Shown here: in pieces, positions 1-6,459 of the stretch | Layout of the letters: every line of letters starts with the position of its first letter | Numbering within the stretch: the stretch's first letter is position 1 | Assembly: GCA_023431285.1 (NCBI GenBank) | Contig: JAEYXN010000183.1 | Coordinates: 1 to 7,837, forward strand | Length of the DNA stretch: 7,837 nt | Origin: Bacteroidota bacterium | GTDB lineage: Bacteria > Bacteroidota > Bacteroidia > Cytophagales > Cyclobacteriaceae | Direction of reading: 5' to 3' | Notes under the pieces: model-generated | Seen by the model: only the letters and a program-made list of their open reading frames with translations | What the model was told of the DNA's origin: nothing | Database searches by the model: none | Program-made: the position numbers and the translations under genes

Positions 1-442
1 CATAAGGACAGGGAAAGTAGGCATACCTGCCGGAGTCTTCTCTTCTGGAATTGTTCAACCCGATAAGGTAGAAGCCTACTACAAAAAGGATATTTCCAAA
101 GTTCTCGCGGTGACGGCAAATCGTGCCGCGCAGGATTTTTTCAATGGCAAACACGCCAACAGCAACGAAACAGGCCCGTCATTTAAATCTTACCTCGACG
201 CTCTCGGCGCGAAAGATGCCGCATCCGGCGAGATGTTATCGTCAACTATCAATAATCAATTCGCAAAAATTCAGACGGAACTCAATGGCCTGTCCGAAAA
301 TTTTGTAGAGCAGATCGCCGACAACAACGATGCTATGACCGACGCTTACGCGGAAATGCAGAAGATGGTGCGGCTCTTAAAACTTGACATGACTTCAGCC
401 ATGAGCATCACGATTACTTATACTGATAATGATGGTGATTAG
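1..442 (+). CDS. Imelysin-family (peptidase M75-like) protein, C-terminal part, cut by the window start
   Basis: The reading frame is open from base 2 to the TAG at 440-442, giving the last 146 residues. The start lies outside the window. The segment GKVGIPAGVFSS near the left edge, the FFNGK motif, SYLDALGAKD, and the closing LLKLDMTSAMSITITYTDNDGD-type ending (conserved LK-DM then ITY-DNDGD) are what I recognise as the C-terminal half of imelysin-like proteins (PF09375). These are helical, usually exported or lipid-anchored proteins that occur in iron-regulated loci. Despite the M75 name, proteolysis is doubtful for many members, and the GxHxxE motif would lie upstream, out of view. The next gene starts 6 bases after the stop, so the two are probably co-transcribed. 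The family call is fairly firm; the role in iron or metal handling is inferred from context. Confidence 0.85.
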   Translation, partial: IRTGKVGIPAGVFSSGIVQPDKVEAYYKKDISKVLAVTANRAAQDFFNGKHANSNETGPSFKSYLDALGAKDAASGEMLSSTINNQFAKIQTELNGLSENFVEQIADNNDAMTDAYAEMQKMVRLLKLDMTSAMSITITYTDNDGD

Positions 443-448
443 GAAGTA

Positions 449-1798
449 ATGAACGCTTACCTGCATAAGACAACTTCAGCGGCGCCACTCGCCATTTTCA
501 GGGTGGCCCTGGGGTTGTTGCTTTTCGCAGGAATTGTACGCTTCTGGATGAAGGGATGGATCTCAGAATTGTATATCAATCCAACCTACTTTTTCCCTTT
601 CTACGGATTTGAATTTGTCCGCCCTCTTGGCGACTATACCTACGGAATATTTCTTTCCTGCGGAGTATGCGCCCTCCTGGTAGCCATCGGGTTGTTTTAC
701 CGCGTGGCAATCATCGGGCTCTTTCTCAGCTTCACCTATATCGAGCTGATGGACAAAAGCACATATCTTAATCACTACTATTTCATCAGCATGGTCTGTA
801 TGCTGATGATTTTTCTTCCTGCGAATACTGTATTCTCCATGGACTCCCGCCGCAGGAAACATCTTCGTCATTCACGAATTCCCGCATGGTGTATTGATTC
901 AGTAAAATTATTAGTGGCACTCCTCTATGTATTCGCCGGCCTCGCGAAGCTTAACAGTGACTGGCTTCTTGATGCAATGCCTCTAAGAATCTGGCTCCCG
1001 GCAAAAAACGAAACTCCTCTGATTGGAAGTCTGTTAAATTATGAATGGGTCGCCTATGCCTTCAGCTGGTTCGGTTGCCTTTATGATCTTACCATAGCAT
1101 TTTTCCTTTTAAATAGGCGAACACAGCCTTTCGCGTACGCGACCGTAGTTATCTTTCACATTCTCACCAGCATACTTTTTCCGATTGGAATGTTCCCCTT
1201 CATCATGATTGCTACCGCAACGATATTTTTCCCACCGGAAGTTCATGAGAAAATCATTGTACGGATCTCGCAAGCACTACGGATTCCTTCAGCGGATTTC
1301 AACTTAAAGTCCTCATACCAGCTAGGAAAGATTCAACAAAGAGTAACAGCAATATTTCTGATCCTGTTCTTCAGCTTTAACACGCTAACGCCGATGAGAT
1401 ACCTGCTTTATCCAGGAGAACTCTTCTGGACAGAAGAAGGATATCGATTCTCATGGCGGGTTATGCTGATGGAGAAAGCCGGCTACGCCCAATTCAAAGT
1501 GAAAGACAAATCAGGAAAAATAGTAATGGTGAACAACGCCGAATTCCTTACACCATTACAGGAAAAGATGATGTCGACCCAACCGGACATGATTCTTCAG
1601 TATGCGCACATCTTGAGAGATCATTATTCAAAGGCTGGTCTTGTTGAACCTGAAGTTTATGTCGATTCATACGTGACACTCAATGGTCGTTTGAGCCAGG
1701 CCTATATTGATCCCGAAGTCGACCTTGCCAAACAAAAAGAATCTTTTGATCATAAATCATGGATTTTACCATTCAAGAATGAGATCAGTGGTTTTTAG
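449..1798 (+). CDS. HTTM protein, vitamin K-dependent gamma-carboxylase-like integral membrane enzyme
   Basis: This is a 449-residue multi-pass membrane protein. Hydrophobic segments lie near residues 12-32, 66-103, 109-127, 150-168, 200-222, 228-262 and 298-318 (HTTM domain, PF05090). A soluble part follows from about 325 to 449. From memory of human GGCX, several blocks align: MDKSTYLNH (His109), AGLAKLNSDW with Lys167 at the place of the catalytic lysine (Lys218 in human), FHILTSILFPIGMF (His237), EEGYRFSWRVML, then the C-terminal DMILQYA, EPEVYVDSYVTLNGR, IDPEVDLA and SWILPF, which follow the lumenal domain. The long C-terminal extension of the animal enzyme is absent. Human GGCX uses reduced vitamin K, O2 and CO2 to carboxylate Glu; here menaquinol could serve, but the substrate is unknown. 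The start ATG follows AGGAAG (441-446) that overlaps the previous stop. It overlaps the receptor gene by 20 bases. Confidence 0.9.
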   Translation: MNAYLHKTTSAAPLAIFRVALGLLLFAGIVRFWMKGWISELYINPTYFFPFYGFEFVRPLGDYTYGIFLSCGVCALLVAIGLFYRVAIIGLFLSFTYIELMDKSTYLNHYYFISMVCMLMIFLPANTVFSMDSRRRKHLRHSRIPAWCIDSVKLLVALLYVFAGLAKLNSDWLLDAMPLRIWLPAKNETPLIGSLLNYEWVAYAFSWFGCLYDLTIAFFLLNRRTQPFAYATVVIFHILTSILFPIGMFPFIMIATATIFFPPEVHEKIIVRISQALRIPSADFNLKSSYQLGKIQQRVTAIFLILFFSFNTLTPMRYLLYPGELFWTEEGYRFSWRVMLMEKAGYAQFKVKDKSGKIVMVNNAEFLTPLQEKMMSTQPDMILQYAHILRDHYSKAGLVEPEVYVDSYVTLNGRLSQAYIDPEVDLAKQKESFDHKSWILPFKNEISGF

Positions 1799-4208
1799 GA
1801 TAATGATTCTTCTGCTTGTGACCACAAACGCCGTCGCACAGCTGCGGTTAACCGGAACTGTGCGCTCCGCGGAGGATAGCACGCTGGTGCGCGGCGAATG
1901 TATCATTCACCTCAATGAAGGAAGGATCGCGGCCTTTATAGATCAGCACGGGAACTTTGAGTTCAATGATCTGCCACCCGGTGACTATACACTCCATTGC
2001 ACCAGCACGGACTTCGAATACACAAAATCCGAGACAACCTTAACGAACTCCAGTTCCAAAGTCGTGATCTATGTGAACCCACGACGACAGATACTCGGTG
2101 AAGTCATGATCACAGATCGAAATGAAAATCTGGGATTGACGCGCCTTCGCGCTGTTGAAAATATGGGCATCTATGAGGGAAAAAAATCCGAAGTGATCAT
2201 TCCCGAAAAACTTATTGCGAATGTTTCTACAAACAATGCAAGACAGGTGTACTCGCGCGTAGCAGGGCTCAATATCTGGGAAAATGATGGCGGTGGATTG
2301 CAGCTTAGCATCGGCGGCCGCGGTCTTGATCCAAATCGCACAGCAAATTTTAACACAAGACAAGGTGGATATGATATCAGCGCAGACGCCCTGGGATATC
2401 CGGAAAGTTACTATACCCCACCCGTTGAAGCGATTGGGAAAATTCAGATTGTAAGAGGCGCCGCATCCCTTCAGTACGGAACACAATTCGGTGGATTAAT
2501 CAACTTCGAAATGAAGAAACCTGTGCCCGACCGAAAGGTCGAACTTGTGACGCGACAAACCATCGGCTCATACGGATTTTATAATGCATTCGCCAGCGCC
2601 AGCGGAACACTCAAAAAACTTGGGTACTACACGTTCTTCCAATATAAGCGTGGCGACGGATGGCGGGCCAATTCAACCTTCAATAGCTACACTGCTTATG
2701 CTAGTGTTCATTATCGATTTTCGCAACGCACCCGGATTGCATTCGACTATACTTTCCAGGACTATCTTGCGCAGCAACCCGGCGGACTAACTGATCTGAT
2801 GTTTCGCCAGGACCCGCGACAGACTAACAGGGAAAGAAATTGGTTTAAGGTTAACTGGAACCTCTTTGCATTGCACTTCGACCATAAGCTGAGCCCATCA
2901 TCGGAAGTTAACCTTCGGGTTTTTGGTCTTTCGGCGAGTAGATATTCCGTTGGATTTCGTCCGCATCGCCCCGCAACGCAGGAAGATCCTCAGCATTATG
3001 AATATCGCGACCTCATCCGCGGAAACTTCAATAACTGGGGAGCCGAAGTCCGGTTTCTTAAAAAATATTCAGTGGCGAAATATCAGTCAGTACTTCTGGC
3101 CGGCGCGCGTTACTACGATGGCATGGGTCACAGCATGCAGGGGTTTGGAACAAAAGGAAAAAATGCAAACTTTCGTTTCATCGATGAACCAGAAGGCATC
3201 TTAAGCGATTACCGCTTTCCGAATAAGAACGCATCTTTGTTCGCCGAAAACATATTCTACATTACAGATCACCTTTCACTAACTCCGGGTATCCGTCTTG
3301 AATTTATCGATACTAATTCCGATGGATACTTCAACAATGTATCACGTGATCTCGCAGGAAACATCATAGAAATTGTGCGTTCAGATCAATCGCGGAATAA
3401 CGAGAGGATCATCTTCCTTGCCGGAATTGGCGCGAGCTATAAAACCGACTCTCAACTGGATCTTTATTTCAACATCTCCAGAAATTATCGCTCCATCACT
3501 TTCAATGATATGCAGATCCTCAATCAATCTGCGAGGATTGATCCAGCCCTCCGTGACGAAAACGGATTCTCAATGGACCTCGGAATTCGCAGCGAGCAAA
3601 CTTCTTCGCTAAACTTTGACATTAGCGCATTCCTGCTGAATTATGATAACCGTATCGGTGAAGTAGACTCCGGCGATGAAATAAACGTATACCGCTATCG
3701 CACCAATGTAGGACGCGCTGTCATTACGGGACTGGAAACTTATATTGAACTTGATGCCCTCCAGCTCGCGCGCCCTGGCGAAACCCGTTGGCATGCGGTC
3801 GCATTCTCCAACGTGGCTTTCATCAAATCAGGATATCTGGAAAGCGATGTTCGTAATGTTGCAGGAAAGGAAGTCGAGTTTGTACCAGCAATCAATCTGA
3901 AAACAGGAATCAGGTTCGGGTACAAAGATTTGAAAGCGTCTTTTCAATACACATACCTCGGCAAACAATTCAGCGATGCAACGAATGCGTCAGGGGTGGA
4001 TCCGGGAGCGGTAATCGGGATTATTCCATCGTACTATATTATGGACTTCAGCATCGCGTATGACTGGCGCAAATTCCGCGTTGAAGGAAGCGTTAACAAT
4101 CTCACTGACAACATGTACTTTACCCGCAGAGCAACTGGGTATCCCGGCCCCGGAATCATCCCGTCTGATGGAAGAACATTCTATTTGACTCTGCAAGCAA
4201 AACTATAA
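1779..4208 (+). CDS. TonB-dependent outer-membrane receptor, FecA-like, with N-terminal carboxypeptidase-regulatory-like domain
   Basis: This is an 809-residue receptor predicted to import a ferric chelate or similar ligand, powered by TonB/ExbBD. ATG 1779 is chosen because it gives a proper signal peptide: Arg-containing n-region, hydrophobic core ILLLV, cleavage after NAVA near residue 20. ATG 1803 would lose the basic residues, and ATG 1707 would add a hydrophilic leader and overlap HTTM by 92 bases. Domains: a carboxypeptidase-regulatory-like beta-sandwich (about 22-105, GNFEFNDLPPGDYTL), a TonB-box-like EVMIT (108-112), a plug (about 138-247) with GGRGLDPNRTANF, GYDISADALGYPESYYTPP and VRGAASLQYGTQFGG, then the 22-stranded barrel ending in TFYLTLQAKL. 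There is no STN signalling domain, so FecR-type signalling is not expected. The imelysin and HTTM neighbours support iron-linked uptake; the real ligand is not evident. Confidence 0.9.
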   Translation: MRSVVFRIMILLLVTTNAVAQLRLTGTVRSAEDSTLVRGECIIHLNEGRIAAFIDQHGNFEFNDLPPGDYTLHCTSTDFEYTKSETTLTNSSSKVVIYVNPRRQILGEVMITDRNENLGLTRLRAVENMGIYEGKKSEVIIPEKLIANVSTNNARQVYSRVAGLNIWENDGGGLQLSIGGRGLDPNRTANFNTRQGGYDISADALGYPESYYTPPVEAIGKIQIVRGAASLQYGTQFGGLINFEMKKPVPDRKVELVTRQTIGSYGFYNAFASASGTLKKLGYYTFFQYKRGDGWRANSTFNSYTAYASVHYRFSQRTRIAFDYTFQDYLAQQPGGLTDLMFRQDPRQTNRERNWFKVNWNLFALHFDHKLSPSSEVNLRVFGLSASRYSVGFRPHRPATQEDPQHYEYRDLIRGNFNNWGAEVRFLKKYSVAKYQSVLLAGARYYDGMGHSMQGFGTKGKNANFRFIDEPEGILSDYRFPNKNASLFAENIFYITDHLSLTPGIRLEFIDTNSDGYFNNVSRDLAGNIIEIVRSDQSRNNERIIFLAGIGASYKTDSQLDLYFNISRNYRSITFNDMQILNQSARIDPALRDENGFSMDLGIRSEQTSSLNFDISAFLLNYDNRIGEVDSGDEINVYRYRTNVGRAVITGLETYIELDALQLARPGETRWHAVAFSNVAFIKSGYLESDVRNVAGKEVEFVPAINLKTGIRFGYKDLKASFQYTYLGKQFSDATNASGVDPGAVIGIIPSYYIMDFSIAYDWRKFRVEGSVNNLTDNMYFTRRATGYPGPGIIPSDGRTFYLTLQAKL

Positions 4209-4232
4209 AATCCGCTTTTTCATGCGCGGATT
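4209..4232 (+). terminator. Stem-loop just after the receptor gene, possible terminator
   Basis: AATCCGC (4209-4215) pairs perfectly with GCGGATT (4226-4232) around a 10-base loop, starting directly after the receptor stop codon. On the plus strand no T-run follows the stem, so this is a weak intrinsic terminator at best. It may instead protect the 3' end of the message. It is the only strong hairpin in the 4209-4449 gap, which otherwise holds promoter-like sequence. Confidence 0.35.
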
Positions 4233-4274
4233 CAGCATTTCCATGAATTTCTGAATAAACTTTTGTGGTGAATT

Positions 4275-4300
4275 AAACCTTTCGCTCGATTGGTCATCTA
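4275..4300 (+). promoter_or_regulatory. Candidate ECF-type promoter of the sigma factor operon
   Basis: AAACCTTT (from 4275) and TCTA (4297-4300) are placed so that 18 bases separate the AAC core from TC. That is the same geometry as the well-known RpoE consensus GGAACTT-N16-TCTGA. ECF sigma genes often transcribe themselves, and this is the best such match in the gap. The predicted start near 4306 would leave a leader of about 140 bases before ATG 4450, which is long. The call is inferred from motif spacing only. Confidence 0.35.
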
Positions 4301-4449
4301 ACTTCAGAACGGACCACCATTTATAAACTGAAGCAAAACCTTTAATCGTAACCGCGTATAAAACATCAGCAATTCCTGAGCGCCGGATGATTCATGTCTG
4401 ACAGATAAGGAGTTTTGAATTTTACTATTTGTTTGAATACCTTTTGTTA

Positions 4450-4989
4450 ATGCGCGAACCGGAGGAACTTCTTTTGAAACTAAGGGCCGAGTCAACGCGG
4501 CGGGAAGCATTCCCTCTTTTGGTGAAGGAGTTTCAGCAACGGGTTTATAGCATCGTTAGAAAAATGGTGATCGACCACGACGATGCCGACGATATTGTGC
4601 AGGAAGTGTTTGTCAAGGTTTGGAACAACATTGAAAACTTCAAAGGTGACTCAGGTCTTTTTACATGGATCTATCGGATCGCCACGAATGAAAGTTTGCA
4701 ATACCTTCGCAAGCGGAAACGCCAATCCTGGTTCAAGACGAACATCTCTGAAGAACTTGAAAACGCTCTTGTTTCAGATCTTGACGTTGACGCAGATGAG
4801 ATCCAGCTGAAACTTCAAAAGGCTATACTACGGCTTCCGGATAAACAGAGACTGGTTTTTAACCTGAAATATTTTGAAGAACTTACGTATGAGGAGATCG
4901 CAGAGATAACGGACAGCACGGTCGGAAGTCTGAAGGCCAGCTTCCATCACGCGACCAGAAAAATCGAGGAATTCCTAAAGGAAAATTAA
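4450..4989 (+). CDS. ECF-like RNA polymerase sigma factor (sigma-70 family)
   Basis: This is a 179-residue sigma factor with only regions 2 and 4, the usual ECF size. Region 2 covers about residues 18-90 and includes DHDDADDIVQEVFVKVWNNI (core-polymerase contact) and GDSGLFTWIYRIATNESL (-10 recognition), followed by a basic stretch. Region 4 covers about 126-177 (LPDKQRLVFNLKYFEELTYEEIAE then the helix-turn-helix TVGSLKASFHHATRKIEEFL). The region between them is short and acidic. ATG 4450 gives an N-terminus (MREPEELLLKLR) that fits relatives I know. TTG 4429 would add seven residues (MFEYLLL), and I cannot exclude it. AAGGAG at 4407-4412 is too far from either start. The next gene begins 32 bases downstream, encodes a membrane protein and is the likely anti-sigma partner. 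There is no FecR homologue here. Confidence 0.9.
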   Translation: MREPEELLLKLRAESTRREAFPLLVKEFQQRVYSIVRKMVIDHDDADDIVQEVFVKVWNNIENFKGDSGLFTWIYRIATNESLQYLRKRKRQSWFKTNISEELENALVSDLDVDADEIQLKLQKAILRLPDKQRLVFNLKYFEELTYEEIAEITDSTVGSLKASFHHATRKIEEFLKEN

Positions 4990-5021
4990 ACCATGGGTGA
5001 ACAACGGCATCCAACCAGAGC

Positions 5022-5495
5022 ATGAGTAAGGATAAGAAATATCATAACCTGGACGATATCACGAAGAAAGATATTTTTAAAGCGCCGGAGAACTATTTCG
5101 AGTCGCTCCAGGGACGTATCGAAAAAAGAATTGAGAGCCAGAAACCCGAAACACGGATACTCGGGATGAGCGTCAACACAACGAAATACGTTGCCCTTGC
5201 CGTAGCCGCCTCGATAGCACTTCTCATTGTCTTTCTGCCATCAAAGCTTACCGACCTGTCATCACCCTCTGCTGCTGAACTGATCGCTTCGATCTCAGAT
5301 GAAGAAGCGCTTACATTCCTCCGTCTGAGCGATGTTGAGGTGGACGACCTGCTTGATCTTTCCGAACCCGGTCTCTGGGATGGAGTCATGGATGATTCAA
5401 TCCCAGACACAACCGACGACATAATCGAACAGGATGAAGATTTTCTTTACGAACAATACGGAGTCACGAAGGACGATAATATGCAACTGTTATGA
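5022..5495 (+). CDS. Single-pass membrane protein with acidic periplasmic tail, candidate anti-sigma factor
   Basis: This is a 157-residue protein of no named family that I can assign. The N-terminus (1-54) is cytoplasmic and mixed-charge, with the IFKAPENYFESLQGRI pattern that recurs in Bacteroidota proteins next to sigma factors. One membrane helix lies at about 56-73 (YVALAVAASIALLIVFL). The remaining 84 residues are strikingly acidic: by my count 24 Asp/Glu against 3 Lys/Arg. There is no cysteine, so it is not a zinc-binding (ZAS) anti-sigma factor. Its position directly after an ECF sigma gene and before a secreted LTxxQ protein makes it the likely membrane-bound inhibitor of that sigma factor; this role is inferred. 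Its last bases overlap the next gene by ATGA, indicating translational coupling. The protein and its topology are clear; the function is less sure. Confidence 0.8.
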   Translation: MSKDKKYHNLDDITKKDIFKAPENYFESLQGRIEKRIESQKPETRILGMSVNTTKYVALAVAASIALLIVFLPSKLTDLSSPSAAELIASISDEEALTFLRLSDVEVDDLLDLSEPGLWDGVMDDSIPDTTDDIIEQDEDFLYEQYGVTKDDNMQLL

Positions 5496-5953
5496 AGACT
5501 TTTATCACCGCCATTCTATTAGTGAGTACTCTTACGCTTTTCGCACAGGAAGAGCAGGCACTCCGGAGAGTAGAAAGTGCAAGAATCGCACTCATCACTG
5601 AACGACTGGAACTTACTCCTGAACAAGCAGAAAAATTCTGGCCGGTCTATCGTGAATATACTATGAAGAGACGGGAGCTTCGGCGCGAATACCTGGAAAC
5701 AAGAAGACACATTACAAAAGAGAAATTGACTGAAGAGGAAAGTAAACTACTTCTTAAACAAGGCATGGAATTGAAGGAACGTCAGTTTGCACTGGACAAG
5801 CAATATTCGGAGAAATTATCCAACGTGATCACTGCACAACAGATCCTGCAGTTACGCAAAGCAGAAGAAGATTTCCGTCAGATGCTATTAGACCGGCTCG
5901 ACCGGAGACGTGACGCACGTGAGAAGTCCAACAAGCGCGATCGTCTGGAATAA
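5492..5953 (+). CDS. Secreted LTxxQ (Spy/CpxP-like) periplasmic protein
   Basis: This is a 153-residue protein with a clear signal peptide (MKTFITAILLVSTLTLFA, cleavage near residue 18). The mature part is predicted to be almost all helical and rich in Arg, Lys and Glu. LTPEQAEKFWPVYREY at 41-56 is the LTxxQ signature of Spy/CpxP-type proteins. A second, weaker copy is VITAQQILQL at 112-121, matching the two-motif layout of that family. In E. coli, Spy is a periplasmic chaperone and CpxP dampens the CpxA envelope-stress sensor. Here the gene starts inside the stop of the candidate anti-sigma gene (ATGA), so it probably acts on the same pathway as a sensor, chaperone or feedback inhibitor. The C-terminal 20 residues are strongly basic (DRLDRRRDAREKSNKRDRLE), opposite in charge to the anti-sigma tail. 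The family is well supported; the mechanism is inferred. Confidence 0.85.
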   Translation: MKTFITAILLVSTLTLFAQEEQALRRVESARIALITERLELTPEQAEKFWPVYREYTMKRRELRREYLETRRHITKEKLTEEESKLLLKQGMELKERQFALDKQYSEKLSNVITAQQILQLRKAEEDFRQMLLDRLDRRRDAREKSNKRDRLE

Positions 5954-5983
5954 AAAATCGTAGTAAAAAAAAGGCTTTCTTGT

Positions 5984-6355
5984 CTAGACAGGGATGACGT
6001 GAAACTCGAAAGGAACCTTCACCAGTTCAGCAAATTCATTCCCGGCTTCTTCCATGCTTTCATCATCTTCAAGATAATACCATGACACCTTTACACCACC
6101 AACGCCTTCGAGTTGGGCGAGGATGTCCTGGATAAACTTGGACGACGCCGTATTGAAGTAATCGAGCTTAAAAACAAAATTGGTAGATGGAGCGGGATCT
6201 TTTTTATACTCTTTAACCCAATCCAGAATGGGTTCAAAAAACTCAGCGGAATCTTCAGGAAGAGATCTTCCCGTAATCTCAAATGTTTGATTTTCTTTAT
6301 CGAGGACGATACTTGCGGTCTCGTCCGTGGCTTGCATCAAAAAAGGTTTCATCAT
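5984..6355 (-). CDS. SiaC-family (DUF1987) regulatory phosphoprotein
   Basis: This is a 123-residue soluble protein matching the SiaC/DUF1987 family (PF09345) in length and layout: an N-terminal strand pair (SIVLDKENQTFEITGRSLPEDSA), FFEPILDWVKEY, the core FKLDYFNTASSKFIQDIL, then VSWYYLEDDESMEEAGNEFAEL and a short C-terminal strand. In Pseudomonas aeruginosa, SiaC is phosphorylated on a threonine by SiaB and dephosphorylated by SiaA; the unmodified form activates the diguanylate cyclase SiaD. The threonine in YFNTASSK (residue 69, or 68 from the second Met) is at the expected site. None of those partners is encoded here, so this is an orphan copy. Two adjacent ATG codons (6355 and 6352) are possible starts, with GGGAG at 6367-6371 as the likely ribosome site. 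The gene converges on the sigma operon with 30 bases between stops. Confidence 0.85.
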   Translation of the reverse strand: MMKPFLMQATDETASIVLDKENQTFEITGRSLPEDSAEFFEPILDWVKEYKKDPAPSTNFVFKLDYFNTASSKFIQDILAQLEGVGGVKVSWYYLEDDESMEEAGNEFAELVKVPFEFHVIPV

Positions 6356-6430
6356 TACTTATTACACTCCCACATCGGCCAGCGAGCCAATTGCCACCCC
6401 GGCCTTTTCCTGTTACTAATTTAAATCATT

Positions 6431-6454
6431 AAAACGGAAACGAGCCTTCGCTTC
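6431..6454 (-). terminator. Intrinsic terminator-like hairpin after the outer-membrane barrel gene
   Basis: Read on the minus strand, GAAGCGA (6454-6448) pairs with TCGTTTC (6443-6437) as seven pairs including one G-T, around the four-base loop AGGC. Two bases later comes TTTT (6434-6431). It sits 5 bases past the stop of the barrel gene. The T-run is short, so termination may be partial, but it suggests the SiaC-like gene is mainly transcribed separately. Confidence 0.55.
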
Positions 6455-6459
6455 AACGA

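Noticed and set aside
1707..1778. Longer receptor frame starting at ATG 1707
   Set aside because: It adds a hydrophilic 24-residue leader before the signal peptide and lies deep inside the HTTM gene; ATG 1779 gives a normal signal peptide.
2040..2486. 148-codon open frame on the minus strand inside the receptor gene
   Set aside because: It is antisense to the conserved plug domain, has no recognisable domain or signal, and is explained as a shadow of the receptor coding frame.
1779..4989. FecI/FecR-type signalling between the receptor and the sigma factor
   Set aside because: The receptor has no STN signalling domain, there is no FecR homologue, and a hairpin plus 240 non-coding bases separate the genes.
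5093..5422. 109-codon minus-strand frame opposite the candidate anti-sigma gene
   Set aside because: It is a low-complexity Ser/Arg-rich shadow; the plus-strand gene has topology, overlap and operon context.
5965..5990. Terminator between the convergent LTxxQ and SiaC-like genes
   Set aside because: There is an eight-base A-run (T-run on the minus strand) and the palindrome TGTCTAGACA, but no stable stem directly before the T-run, so an intrinsic terminator is not supported.
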